A DNA stretch of 64,000 nt from an uncultured Eubacteriales bacterium (GCA_934486615.1 CAKSQO010000011.1:1-64000); one strand, 5' to 3'. Counted from the first letter of the stretch, positions 52,597 through 61,575 are shown. Numbers and translations: made by a program. Notes: generated from the letters alone by a model not told the origin.

Positions 52597-54762
52597 TTGA
52601 AAGACATAAAAAAACTTATAAGCGAAATGACCGTTGATGAGAAAATCGGCCAGCTTTGCCAAGGCACGGCGGGGTTGTTTCTCAACACCGAAAGCGACCT
52701 GACAGGCCCTGCCGTCAAGGCGGGCTACAACGCCGAGCAGTTCTCCTGCTTCGGCAGCGTGCTCAACTTTGCCAACGCGTCCGAAGCAATCGAGATGCAG
52801 CGCAAGCACCTTGAAAACGACCGTCACAGGATACCGATGATGCTGATGATGGACGTCATTCACGGCTACCGCACGATATACCCGATTCCGCTCGGCCTCG
52901 CCTGCTCGTTCGATGAGCAGACCGTCGAGGACTGCTCGGCAATGGCGGCGCGCGAGGCCTCCGCCGCAGGTATACACGTCACGTTCACGCCGATGGTCGA
53001 CTACGTCCGCGACGCGCGCTGGGGCCGCGTTATGGAAAGCGGCGGCGAGGAGCCGCTCGTCACGGGCAGGCTCGGGCAGGCGCAGGTGCGCGGCTTCCAG
53101 GGCGACGACCTGAAGGACAACGAGCACATCGCCACCTGCGTTAAGCACTTTGCCTGCAACGGCGCGGGCGAAGCGGGTCGCGAGTACAACACCGTCGAAA
53201 TCTCCGAGCACGTTATGCGCGAATACTATCTGCCCGCCTACAAGGCCTGCCTTGACGCGGGTGCGAAGATGGTCATGCCGTCGTTCAACAGTATCGGCGG
53301 CGTGCCCGGCACAGCCAACCGCTGGCTCATTCAGAAGGTACTCAAAGAGGAATGGGGCTTTGACGGAACGATAATCAGCGACTGGGGCGCTGTGTCGGAG
53401 CTTATCGACCACGGCGTCGCGGCAGATATGAAGGACGCCGCGCGCCTTGCTTTCGGCAACAACTGCGACATCGAGATGTGCACCGCCGCCTATGCGGGTC
53501 ACCTTAAAGACCTTATCGAAGAGGGCGTTTTAACCAAACAGCAGCTTGATGAGGCCGTCGGCCGCATACTCAGGCTCAAGGACGAGCTCGGCCTGTTCGA
53601 CGACCCGTTCAGGGGCGCATCAAGCGAGCGCGAGGAGAGAGTCATTTTCAGCGCCGAGCACCGCCTTATTGCGAAAAAAGCCGCCGAGGAAAGCGCCGTA
53701 CTGCTCAAGAACGAGGGCGTGCTGCCCTTTGACAAGAGCGTTAAAAAGGTCGCGGTCATCGGCGCGTTCGGCGACAACTGCAACATTCTCGGCTCATGGT
53801 CGTGCAACTGCAAGGGCGAGGACACCGTGACCGTTCTTGCGGGGCTGAAAGCCATGCTGCCCGACGCGGAGATCACCTGCGACTTCGGCGCGGGCGCGCG
53901 CTTTGAGGACACCTCGACCGACGGCTTTGCCGATGCCGTCGCAGCCGCTAAAGCTGCCGACGCGGTCGTGCTCTGCATAGGCGAGCCGCACTACTACTCG
54001 GGCGAGGGCAACAGCCGCACTCACCTTGAGCTGCCCGGCGTTCAGGCCGAGCTTGCGCGTCAGGTCTGCGCAGCAAACGCCAACACCGCCGTGCTCGTTT
54101 TCGGCGGCAGACCGCTTGCTCTGAGTGAGCTTGACGACTGCGCAAAGGCTATCATGATGATGTGGTTCCCGGGCACGGAGGGCGGCTCTGCCGCTGCCGA
54201 GCTGCTGTTTGGCGATGCAAACCCGAGCGGCAAGCTGACGATGAGCTTCCCGAAAACCGCGGGTCAGTGCCCCATCTACTACAACCGCCTCAACACGGGC
54301 CGCCCGAAGAACACCGCGCGCGACGCAGAGTATATCCCCTACTGCTCAAACTACCTCGACTGCACCAACCTGCCGCAGTATTTCTTCGGTCAGGGTCTGT
54401 CGTACTCAAAGTTTGAGTACGGCGAGCTGAAGCTGTCGTCCGACACACTCAAAAAGGGCGGCAGGCTGATCGCTTCGGTCACCGTCACCAACTTAAGCGA
54501 CCGCGACGGCAAGGAGGTCGTCCAGCTTTATATGCACGACCGCGTGGCTTCGACCTCGCGCCCCGTGCAGCAGCTTATCGACTACAAAAAGCTGCTCATC
54601 AAAGCGGGCGAGACCGTCACCGTCGAGTTTGAGATCGGCGAGGAAATGCTCCGCTTCTATGACCGGTTCAACGAGTTTGTCTCCGAGCCCGGCGAGTTCG
54701 ATCTGATGGTAGGCTATGCCGACCACTTCAGCTCCAAGGCGCGCTTCACGCTCGTCGATTAA
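52597..54762 (+). CDS. bglX: Glycoside hydrolase family 3 beta-glucosidase, canonical order
   Basis: A 721-residue BglX-like GH3 enzyme with barrel first (about 1-330), sandwich domain second (about 360-600) and C-terminal fibronectin-III domain (about 640-715). Nucleophile Asp262 is in TIISDWGAVSELI; KHFACNGAGEAGREYN and MPSFNSIGGVPGTANRW line the site; GEPHYYSGEGNSRTHLELPGVQ carries the likely acid/base. No signal peptide, so cytoplasmic. Start is TTG after GGGGGGCG. It has the opposite domain order from the GH3 at 627, so the two are not recent duplicates. Confidence 0.94.
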   Translation: MKDIKKLISEMTVDEKIGQLCQGTAGLFLNTESDLTGPAVKAGYNAEQFSCFGSVLNFANASEAIEMQRKHLENDRHRIPMMLMMDVIHGYRTIYPIPLGLACSFDEQTVEDCSAMAAREASAAGIHVTFTPMVDYVRDARWGRVMESGGEEPLVTGRLGQAQVRGFQGDDLKDNEHIATCVKHFACNGAGEAGREYNTVEISEHVMREYYLPAYKACLDAGAKMVMPSFNSIGGVPGTANRWLIQKVLKEEWGFDGTIISDWGAVSELIDHGVAADMKDAARLAFGNNCDIEMCTAAYAGHLKDLIEEGVLTKQQLDEAVGRILRLKDELGLFDDPFRGASSEREERVIFSAEHRLIAKKAAEESAVLLKNEGVLPFDKSVKKVAVIGAFGDNCNILGSWSCNCKGEDTVTVLAGLKAMLPDAEITCDFGAGARFEDTSTDGFADAVAAAKAADAVVLCIGEPHYYSGEGNSRTHLELPGVQAELARQVCAANANTAVLVFGGRPLALSELDDCAKAIMMMWFPGTEGGSAAAELLFGDANPSGKLTMSFPKTAGQCPIYYNRLNTGRPKNTARDAEYIPYCSNYLDCTNLPQYFFGQGLSYSKFEYGELKLSSDTLKKGGRLIASVTVTNLSDRDGKEVVQLYMHDRVASTSRPVQQLIDYKKLLIKAGETVTVEFEIGEEMLRFYDRFNEFVSEPGEFDLMVGYADHFSSKARFTLVD

Positions 54763-54769
54763 ATATAGG

Positions 54770-54821
54770 CGCATAAAACCGCCGTCTCTCTCCAAGCGGA
54801 GAAAGGCGGCGGTTTTATGCG
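54770..54821. terminator. Bidirectional terminator between convergent genes
   Basis: A long inverted repeat (GCATAAAACCGCCG with its complement, about 54771-54784 and 54807-54820) between the GH3 and the P-type ATPase genes. Confidence 0.82.
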
Positions 54822-54832
54822 TTTCAACTTTG

Positions 54833-56899
54833 TCAGCCGAGCAGGTCGGTCATGCTCTTCAGCCCGATGCCGAGCGTTGACAGGTTGTGCAGCAGCGCAG
54901 AGGTCGACGGAGCGATAAATCCCGCAACTCCGAGTGCTATCAGCGCGGAGTTAAACGACATAATGAAGCGGTAGTTGCCGTGAATTCGGCGCATTGCCGC
55001 GTCGGCCAGACGGCGCATAGTCACAAGCGCGCCCAGCTCCTCGGTGGTAATCGTGACGTCGGCTATCTCGCGCGCGATGGCGGCGCCCGTGTTGACGGCA
55101 ACTCCGACGTCGGCCTCGCTCAAAGCGGGAGCGTCGTTGACGCCGTCGCCTATCATGATAACCTTGTGCCCCTTTTCGCGCATTCTGCGGACGTAGTCGG
55201 CCTTGTCCTCGGGCAGCACCTCGGCGAAGTATTCGTCGACTCCGACGCGCGCCGCGACGGACTTCGCCGTGCGTTCGCTGTCGCCGGTCATCATTACGAT
55301 GTGCTTGAAGCCGGACTTGTGCAGCTGCGTGATAACGTCCTTCGCGTCCTCTCTTATGGGGTCCTCAATGAGGATTACCGCAACAAGCACGCTGTCGCGT
55401 GACATATAAAGGTGCGAGCAGTCGTCGGGCAGAGCGGCGAACGCGGCGGCGTCGGTGACAAGCGCGCCCTCGTCCTCAAAAACGAAGTGGTGGCTGCCGA
55501 TTGCAATTCGATGGTCGTCGACTGTGCCGAGTATTCCGTGCGCGACGATGTACTCAACCGACGAGTGGCACTCCTCGTGTGTAATCCCGCGCGCGGCGGC
55601 CTCGTTGACAACGGCTGTGGCGATCGAATGAGGGTAGTGCTCCTCAAGGCAGGCGGCGATGCGCAGCGCCTCGGTCTCGTCAAAGCCATCGAAGGTAACG
55701 ACGTCCGCGACCTTGGGCGACGCGTGCGTCAGCGTACCCGTCTTGTCGAACACGATAGTGTCCGCGTCGGCGACGGCTTCAAGGAACTTGCCGCCCTTGA
55801 AAGCGACGTTGCGTGTGTTGCCCTCGCGCATTGCGGAGAGCACCGCGATAGGCATGCTGAGCTTGAGCGCGCAGGAGTAGTCGACCATCAGAATGGCGAG
55901 CGCCTTGGTCGCATTGCGCGTAATAAGATAGGTCAGCGCCGTCGCTCCGAGCGAGTACGGCACCAGCTTGTCGGCAAGGTGGGAGGCCTTGTCCTCCGTC
56001 TCGGACTTGAGCTTTTCGGAGTCCTCAATCATCCTTACAATTCGGTCGTAGCGGCCGCTGCCCGCGCTGCTGACGACGGTTATCGTGCACTCGCCGTCCT
56101 CGACGACCGTTCCCGCGTAGACGGGGTCGCCCGATTTCTTGACCACAGCGTCGCTTTCGCCCGTCATGGAGGCCTGATTGACCGTCATCCCGCCGCTTAA
56201 AACGCGACCGTCGAGCGGTATCATGTTGCCGGTGCGCACCACGACTTTGTCGCCCTCGGCAACATCGCGAATGGGAACGAGCACCTCCCCGCCCTCGGTT
56301 ACGAGCCAGACCTTCTCGACCCCGAGCGACATGGTGCTCGCGAGGTCGTCGACCGACTTGCGGTGTGTCCAGTCCTCGAGGATTTCGCCGATGTTCAGCA
56401 GGAACATTATCGACGACGCGGTCGCAAAATCGCCGCGCAGAAGCGACACGGTTATCGCAGTCGCATCAAGCACGGGCACCTCGATTTTGCCGTGAACGAG
56501 GCATTTAAGCCCCTCTCCGATATATTTGAGCGACTTTATCGCCGCCCACGCAATTCTTATGGGCGCGGGTAGCAGCAGCTTTTTGGCGCAGTGCATAACG
56601 GTGCTCATCACGAGCCTGTCCTCAAACTCGCGGTTGAGCGCGCGGGCGGTGTGGTCGGGCACGAGCGCCGCGTTTGCCTGATTAAAGGCAAACTTCGCCA
56701 GCGCCTTTACAATCATTGCCCTGGAGCAGCTGTATTCGATGACCGCGTCGCAGGTTCGGTCGTAAACGGTCACCTTTTCGACGCCCGCGACGGCGCGCAG
56801 ATAGTATTCGAGCACGTCGGCCTCGTCAAGGGTCATTCGACTGACTGCCGCGCGGACACGCATACGCCCCGGCTTATCGTATTTTATAACACATTTCAT
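54833..56899 (-). CDS. Heavy-metal-type P-type ATPase with unusual SCA membrane motif
   Basis: A 688-residue P1B-like ATPase. It starts with an HMA-like ferredoxin fold lacking CxxC (about 1-70). The actuator motif MTGESDAV, phosphorylation site Asp385 in VFDKTGTLTH, KGHKVIMIGDGVNDAPALSEADVGVA hinge and nucleotide domain are intact. The usual membrane CPC motif reads Ser-Cys-Ala (DYSCALKLSMPIAV), so the metal is not predictable by the standard rule; Mn, Zn or Fe are candidates. Start at ATG 56899 with CGGAGATAA upstream. The small DUF6110-like gene lies immediately upstream in the same operon. Confidence 0.92.
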   Translation of the reverse strand: MKCVIKYDKPGRMRVRAAVSRMTLDEADVLEYYLRAVAGVEKVTVYDRTCDAVIEYSCSRAMIVKALAKFAFNQANAALVPDHTARALNREFEDRLVMSTVMHCAKKLLLPAPIRIAWAAIKSLKYIGEGLKCLVHGKIEVPVLDATAITVSLLRGDFATASSIMFLLNIGEILEDWTHRKSVDDLASTMSLGVEKVWLVTEGGEVLVPIRDVAEGDKVVVRTGNMIPLDGRVLSGGMTVNQASMTGESDAVVKKSGDPVYAGTVVEDGECTITVVSSAGSGRYDRIVRMIEDSEKLKSETEDKASHLADKLVPYSLGATALTYLITRNATKALAILMVDYSCALKLSMPIAVLSAMREGNTRNVAFKGGKFLEAVADADTIVFDKTGTLTHASPKVADVVTFDGFDETEALRIAACLEEHYPHSIATAVVNEAAARGITHEECHSSVEYIVAHGILGTVDDHRIAIGSHHFVFEDEGALVTDAAAFAALPDDCSHLYMSRDSVLVAVILIEDPIREDAKDVITQLHKSGFKHIVMMTGDSERTAKSVAARVGVDEYFAEVLPEDKADYVRRMREKGHKVIMIGDGVNDAPALSEADVGVAVNTGAAIAREIADVTITTEELGALVTMRRLADAAMRRIHGNYRFIMSFNSALIALGVAGFIAPSTSALLHNLSTLGIGLKSMTDLLG

Positions 56900-56962
56900 T
56901 AAAATTATCTCCGAAAAAGATGCAGCGCCGTCGACATTCAAGCCGACGGCGCCGAAAGTTTA

Positions 56963-57253
56963 TTACTGCTCGGCTTCGGCCGACTTTTCTTCGTCCTCGG
57001 CAGCGTCGTCGATGACCTCTTCGGCTTCGGCGGCGGCGCGCTCCTCGTTGATGAGCTTCGCGTCGGCGAGAATGTCGCTCGCGTTCTCCTTGACCTTGGT
57101 GGCCGTCTTCATTACGTCCTCTTTGGCACGGAGGGCGGCGGCGGTCGCATGAGTGTAAACCTTCTTAGCGTCTTTGCCGGAAAGTATCTTGATACCGGCT
57201 GTTCCGAAAAGAACACCGCCGGCAAACAAGCCGAGTTTTGCAAGAGTAGTCAT
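56963..57253 (-). CDS. DUF6110-like small membrane-associated protein
   Basis: A 96-residue protein: a Gly-rich hydrophobic helix (TTLAKLGLFAGGVLFGTAGIKIL, shown in part; residues 2-24), a lysine-rich middle with KKVYTHATAAALRAKEDVMKT, and an acidic Ala/Glu tail. Proteins of this shape are regular partners of metal P-type ATPases in Firmicutes; they are thought to help the pump but the mechanism is not known. Start at ATG 57253 with perfect AAGGAGG 9 bases upstream; a longer frame reaching the promoter is rejected. Family call is by overall resemblance. Confidence 0.8.
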   Translation of the reverse strand: MTTLAKLGLFAGGVLFGTAGIKILSGKDAKKVYTHATAAALRAKEDVMKTATKVKENASDILADAKLINEERAAAEAEEVIDDAAEDEEKSAEAEQ

Positions 57254-57280
57254 ACTTGTAACCTCCTTTATTTTTATTAA

Positions 57281-57309
57281 ATTATAACACCGAAATTGCG
57301 CAAAGTCAA
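57281..57309 (-). promoter_or_regulatory. Promoter of the metal ATPase operon
   Basis: On the minus strand TTGACT (57309-57304), 17 bases, TATAAT (57286-57281). Confidence 0.85.
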
Positions 57310-57374
57310 TCCGCCCGAGCAACATTTTGTTATAATTTTCTATTGACTTTTTACAAGTTTTACTCTTGAAAATT

Positions 57375-57390
57375 GTTAGTTTTAACTAAC
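57375..57390. promoter_or_regulatory. 16-bp perfect palindrome, candidate metalloregulator operator
   Basis: GTTAGTTTTAACTAAC lies about 66 bases upstream of the metal ATPase -35. Its GTTAG/CTAAC half-sites resemble DtxR/MntR-type operators; no regulator is encoded nearby. Confidence 0.45.
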
Positions 57391-57435
57391 TTTTGGGGCC
57401 GTTTAGGCTTCTGTCGAGTATTTCGAAAGCCGCTC

Positions 57436-57464
57436 TTGTCAAAGGCACATTTTTGTGGTAGAAT
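57436..57464 (+). promoter_or_regulatory. Candidate promoter reading into the tRNA-Leu(TAG) region
   Basis: TTGTCA (57436-57441), 17 bases, TAGAAT (57459-57464). The transcript would run through the duplicated fragment before reaching the tRNA at 57723. Confidence 0.6.
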
Positions 57465-57509
57465 TGTGGTTAGCGCAGTCGGTTGCGATGAAGCAGAGCT
57501 CTGCGAGTT

Positions 57510-57571
57510 CACGCGGGGCGCGGCTGCCTTGCGCAAAACTAAATATACGCGGGTGTGGCTTAAATTGGCAG
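57510..57571 (+). repeat. Direct repeat A: tRNA-Leu upstream region plus truncated tRNA 5' end
   Basis: About 62 bases nearly identical to 57684-57744, including the first ~23 bases of the tRNA-Leu (GCGGGTGTGGC...TTGGCAG, 57549-57571). It then departs from the tRNA sequence, so this is a truncated pseudo-tRNA. Confidence 0.85.
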
Positions 57572-57628
57572 TTTGCCCGCGAGCGCTGCCTGTGGCAGAT
57601 GCAGCGAGCATGGGCAAAGGTGCAGCGG

Positions 57629-57670
57629 TCGAAATTTTTTTCGGCGCTTCAAGCCGAAAAAAAATTTCGG
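57629..57670 (+). terminator. Hairpin between the two repeat copies
   Basis: GAAATTTTTTTCGGC and its complement flank a seven-base loop; an AT/GC-mixed stem of 15 bp, with T and A runs within the stem. It could terminate a transcript or be a fold of the precursor. Confidence 0.5.
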
Positions 57671-57683
57671 GCACCGCAAACGT

Positions 57684-57744
57684 CACGCGGGGCGCGGCTG
57701 CCTTGCGCAAAATAAAATATATGCGGGTGTGGCGGAATTGGCAG
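57684..57744 (+). repeat. Direct repeat B: at and before the intact tRNA-Leu(TAG)
   Basis: Second copy, continuing into the functional tRNA. It differs from copy A at a few positions. Confidence 0.85.
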
Positions 57745-57807
57745 ACGCGCCAGACTTAGGATCTGGTGTTTTCCAACGTGCAGGTTCGACCCCTGTCACC
57801 CGCACCA
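57723..57807 (+). tRNA. tRNA-Leu(TAG)
   Basis: A class II tRNA of 85 bases: acceptor GCGGGTG/CACCCGC, anticodon stem CCAGA/TCTGG around CTTAGGA (anticodon TAG, reads CTA/CTN), variable arm, T-arm and encoded CCA. Confidence 0.96.
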
Positions 57808-57843
57808 AAAAATCCCATTCACTGACGTGAACGGGATTTTTTC
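57808..57843 (+). terminator. Terminator of tRNA-Leu(TAG)
   Basis: AAATCCC(A)TTCAC pairs with GTGAA(C)GGGATTT and is followed by Ts. From 57844 to 58045 nothing else is recognised. Confidence 0.85.
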
Positions 57844-58045
57844 TTATTACTTTTTACCTCTTCACTCGTACTTCAAAAATCGGTAACGGGATTTTTGAAA
57901 GATAATAAGTAATATATAAGGTGTTCGGCGTTGCTTCGCCGCGATTGTAAATGCAAAGCCGCCCTCCGAGGCTGCTTTCATTTTTAGTTTTATTAAAATC
58001 GGCGCACGTCTTTATTAAGAAGCACCCCGCCGCGCCTGACACGCT

Positions 58046-58780
58046 TTACCCGCGGCCGTAGGCGGCGAAGTCGGCTTGACTGCCGTTGAACACATTCATA
58101 TCAATGTAACGCTCTTGACCGCTGTAGCCTTCGAGGACGTGGCGGTTTGAATACTGCCAGAATGTCCAGTCGATTCCGTCCGGCACGCCCGAGTAAACGC
58201 TGCGAAACCACAGGTCACAGTCGTCAAAATCGTCCGCAATGAGCGCGTGGTAGCTGTTTTTCGTCGCATAGATGATGGGCTTGACAGAGTATTCGCGCTC
58301 GACGCGGTCAATAAAGGCGCGCAGCTGTGTCTTGACTTCGGCCGCGTCGATGTCATTTTCGGACCTGAAGCTGCCGTAAAACTCCACGTCCACTACCGGC
58401 GGCAGCATACCGTCAACGGCCTTGACCGTGCTGCAAAACAGCTCGGCCTGACTTTCGCCCGCCGACTCAAAGCTGAAAAAGTGGTACGCGCCGATTCTCA
58501 AATCGGTCGCGGCGGCAGCGCTCCAGTTATAGTCAAAGCGCGGGTCGACGTGCTTTGAGCCCTCGGTCGCCTTGATGAAAGCGAAGCTCAGACCCTCGTC
58601 CGACAGCCGCTCCCAGTCGATCTCGCCCTGATAGCGCGAAACATCGACCCCTACTGTCGGGTACTTGCTCGAATCAATGCGGTTGATGTGCCACACGCCG
58701 AAGTAAAGCAGTGCTGCACTCACCCCGGCCGCCGCTACCGCAACCGCCGAAATGATTGCTGCCGCCCTCATCTTTTTCAT
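58046..58780 (-). CDS. GH25 lysozyme-type muramidase, membrane-anchored
   Basis: A 244-residue GH25 hydrolase cutting peptidoglycan between MurNAc and GlcNAc. An N-terminal membrane helix (about 5-27) exports and may anchor it. GVDVSRYQGEIDWERL opens the barrel (Asp in the first strand), AFIKATEGS and GAYHFFSFES follow, and the catalytic Asp-X-Glu is in PPVVDVEFYG (about 128-131); DWTFWQYSN is near the end. No cell-wall-binding repeats. AAGGAGGA precedes the ATG. It may serve cell-wall remodelling, sporulation or germination; the prophage alternative has no support nearby. Confidence 0.92.
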   Translation of the reverse strand: MKKMRAAAIISAVAVAAAGVSAALLYFGVWHINRIDSSKYPTVGVDVSRYQGEIDWERLSDEGLSFAFIKATEGSKHVDPRFDYNWSAAAATDLRIGAYHFFSFESAGESQAELFCSTVKAVDGMLPPVVDVEFYGSFRSENDIDAAEVKTQLRAFIDRVEREYSVKPIIYATKNSYHALIADDFDDCDLWFRSVYSGVPDGIDWTFWQYSNRHVLEGYSGQERYIDMNVFNGSQADFAAYGRG

Positions 58781-58827
58781 ACGCGTCCTCCTTGGATTTG
58801 CCTTTGCAATTCGCGGTCACCGCATCG

Positions 58828-59490
58828 CTAAAGCAGGCTTGTTTTGCCGAAGAAATTCTCATCGGGGAAGTTCTTTTCGCGCCACTGCGGGTCGTATTTA
58901 TTGTTAAATCCCGAAAAGCTGAATGCATACACGCTTTCGCTGCGGCCGCAGAATTCGCCGCGCTTGGCGTAAGTGAAGCTCGAATGATAGATTACAAACA
59001 ACACCAGAGTCTCGGCAAACTGCGCACATTCGTCGAGCAGATACAGCTTGTGCCGATACTTGTGGCCGACGTTGCTGAGGAGGATTTCGACCAGTGCAAC
59101 CTGCTTTTCACCGAGGTAAATCGAAATGTATTCAAACGAGCCTTTCAGGCGGCTGTAGCATATCAGCGTCTCGCCGCCGTCAAGCTCAATTCGGTAAAAC
59201 TCCCTGAACCAGGCCGTTTTGACGAGTGCCACGCTGCCATAGGCGCAGTCGTCCTTATACAGACAAAAGCGGCGCGTCACCTTTTCTTTTCCGAATAAGT
59301 AGGATAGCGGGATATAGCTGCCGACACCCGCAGGGTCGAAACGCGCTTCGTACAGGCAGTCGCTCGCGCGCACAGTCACAGACTGATACTTGCTGTAAAA
59401 GCCCGCGTTGGCCTGATATACGCGCTCAAAGCCCTCAATATCGTATTCGGGGTCTGAAGCGTATGAGATTTGGTTGATTTTGATTATCAT
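58828..59490 (-). CDS. Hypothetical protein
   Basis: A 220-residue protein without signal peptide or membrane helix. The sequence is rich in Tyr, Phe and Arg, with predicted beta-strand alternation (LFGKEKVTRRFCLYKDDCAYGS; about 65-85) reminiscent of tubby/LURP-like barrels, but I do not recognise a family. GGGGAGCG precedes the ATG at 59490. It lies 47 bases upstream of the GH25 gene on the same strand, so the two are likely co-transcribed; a common function is not evident. Confidence 0.65.
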   Translation of the reverse strand: MIIKINQISYASDPEYDIEGFERVYQANAGFYSKYQSVTVRASDCLYEARFDPAGVGSYIPLSYLFGKEKVTRRFCLYKDDCAYGSVALVKTAWFREFYRIELDGGETLICYSRLKGSFEYISIYLGEKQVALVEILLSNVGHKYRHKLYLLDECAQFAETLVLFVIYHSSFTYAKRGEFCGRSESVYAFSFSGFNNKYDPQWREKNFPDENFFGKTSLL

Positions 59491-59687
59491 ATCGCTCCCC
59501 CGTTGCCGCACGTTGATTTTTCACAATTATACCACAAAAGCGGAGCGAGCGCAAGCTCCGTAAACGGCGCAGCCGTTCAAAATCCGATAGGATTTTGTTT
59601 TGACCGTTCTTGTGTCTATCAGGCATCAGCGGTTATTAAGAGATAAACATAAAGCATTTACGACTTGAAAGCACAAGTACGTGCGGA

Positions 59688-59724
59688 AAACAGGCAAGCT
59701 CACCTGAATTGAGCTTGCCTGTTT
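59688..59724 (-). terminator. Terminator of the 5-gene surface/lipoprotein operon
   Basis: A 15-bp perfect stem (59688-59702 with 59710-59724) and a minus-strand T tract, 14 bases after the surface protein stop. The 197 bases from 59491 to 59687 show nothing. Confidence 0.87.
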
Positions 59725-59738
59725 CTGTTTGCACTATG

Positions 59739-60946
59739 TTATTTGACAGAATTCTTTTTCTTTCTGCTTATCACGGTTGTACCAATAACAGCGCCGCCGC
59801 TGACGAGCAGAACGGCAAACCACAAAGCAAGGCTGTTGTTATCGCCGGTCTGCGGAGAAGAAGTATTGCCGGGCTGATCGGCCGAGCCGTTTCCGGAACC
59901 GGTCGCGGGAATTTCAACGGCTGCTTTCTTATAACCGCAGACGGTGCATTCCTCGTGCTTGGAGCCCTTCTCGGTTGCGGTCGCTTCCTTGTCGGTAACC
60001 CACTTGAAGGTGTGCGCCGCCGTGTCCGCTTTGTCCCCGCAGGCACATTCGTGCCGGTGGTTTGTTTCGTCATACTTCCAATCCGTACCGTAGCTGTGGG
60101 TATGGGATTCCGCCGTCGGCGTAAGCGTTTTAACATTGGGAAGGCTCAGGTATCCGTCTGTGGCGGGAACCGCTGTCACCGTGCTTCCGTTCACCGTAGC
60201 GGCGACTTCTCTGCCGAAGTCATATCCCCTTTCAGGCATCAGCATAACGGAATATACATATTTTTCCCGCTTTCAAACGCAGTAATGGTCGGCAAGGTGC
60301 TGTATATCCCGTCGTTGGAATGCCATATGGCAACGGGCTCATCGTTTTCATTTAACTCTTGCCACCATTCGTCGGAAATTCGGTATTTGCCCTGATCGGC
60401 GGCTGCTACGGCAGCCGTGGCCCGCGGGGCATCACCGGGGTTGTAGGAAAGGGTTGCGCCGACGATTTCAACGGCGGCGATTTCTGAATCCTCGGGATAT
60501 TCAGAGATCTGCCTGAAATGGGCCGTGAAAGTCACGTTATCACTCCGCACATTAACGCTGTTCTGTATCTGATCAGAGGAAAGAGCGGTACCGGCAGGAA
60601 TGGCAGTACCACTTCCGACCCGGTAGACGGCAGCGTCGGCTGTCCAATAGGCAAACTCATATCCCGAATTTGGAAGTAAAGTATCCATGATGCTGCCGAC
60701 AAAGCCGAAAGCATCTGTCTCGGATACATGCAGCTTGTAGTAGAAGGGCTTGTTAACATCATCATCAATGTTATAATACACAGACGGAATCCGGTCGTTT
60801 TTTCTCATTGTTCCATAATCACCGGGGTAAAATTTAACGGCATACGCTCCGGATTCCGCAAACGCCGTCATCGGCACCAGCGACAGCACCAAGCAGAGCG
60901 TCAGCAGAACGCTAAGCAGTCTTATTCTTTGTGCTTTGTTTTTCAT
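59739..60946 (-). pseudogene. Sortase-anchored surface protein, frameshifted
   Basis: Two frames, 60239-60946 and 59739-60245, together make one surface protein: signal peptide (RLLSVLLTLCLVLSLVPMTAFA), an InlB-type beta-grasp repeat (KFYPGDYGTM ... YEFAYWT), a region with HSYGTDWKYDETNHRHECACG and a Cys-Gly module, and a C-terminal sorting signal SPQTG plus helix plus RKKK tail. The first frame ends prematurely about 60240; the second begins with YSVMLMPERGYDFG in another frame, so a one-base loss or gain near 60245-60257 breaks it. Without it the protein would be anchored to peptidoglycan by sortase. It may be genuinely inactivated or reflect a sequence error. Confidence 0.85.
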
Positions 60947-60963
60947 ATTCTCATATACCTTCC

Positions 60964-61551
60964 TTACAGTTTTTCTCCGCATTCGGAGCAGAAGGCACTG
61001 TTTAGTTTAACATCGGCGCCGCATCTCGGGCATTTTCTGGAGAGCTTTGTTCCGCAGTGGTCGCAGAATTTGGCGTCGACGGAAAGCTGCGCCTTGCAGT
61101 TCGGGCATACGGTCATACCCGCCGCCACGGTCTGACCGGCACCGGTCACAACCACAGGCTGGCCGCCGGTCATAATGGTAGTTTCGATGACCTGAAACAC
61201 CTCGCCTGGTAACTTTTTCTGTTTGAATGCACCCATTCCGGCGGTGATCGCCAGCGGCCACGCCACAAACAGACCGATGGCGCCTGCTCCTATTTTATCC
61301 GACCACTGTCCTTCGCCGATGCTGACATTCAGCCTGTCGCCCATCACCGCCATTTGCACGGTGATGGCCAGCCGCATTCCGGTCAGCGTTTTCCAGCCGT
61401 CCTTCGGCTGGCTCGCCTGCATGACATAGCCGTCCGTAGTCCGTGAGCTCTGCACCTCCATGCCTTTTTCGGTACGGAAGAAGTTTTCCAACCGAACTAC
61501 GATCTGTGACACCTCCGTACCGTTCAACATAAATACTCTTGACTCGTTCAT
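60964..61551 (-). CDS. Zinc-ribbon protein
   Basis: A 195-residue protein with a beta-rich N-terminal half (about 1-95), a short hydrophobic segment (KIGAGAIGLFVAWPLAITAGMG, part of it membrane-like) and two C-terminal zinc ribbons: CPNCKAQLS...CDHCG and CPRCGADVK...CSECG. These occur widely in Clostridia without assigned function. It lies in the middle of the operon, 17 bases before the surface protein start and 24 after the 121-residue protein. Confidence 0.83.
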   Translation of the reverse strand: MNESRVFMLNGTEVSQIVVRLENFFRTEKGMEVQSSRTTDGYVMQASQPKDGWKTLTGMRLAITVQMAVMGDRLNVSIGEGQWSDKIGAGAIGLFVAWPLAITAGMGAFKQKKLPGEVFQVIETTIMTGGQPVVVTGAGQTVAAGMTVCPNCKAQLSVDAKFCDHCGTKLSRKCPRCGADVKLNSAFCSECGEKL

Positions 61552-61575
61552 TTTGATTGCCTCCGTTCTGAAATT

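Noticed and set aside
58046..58780. GH25 lysozyme as part of a prophage
   Set aside because: No phage genes around it; a housekeeping-type membrane anchor and strong SD argue for a chromosomal gene.
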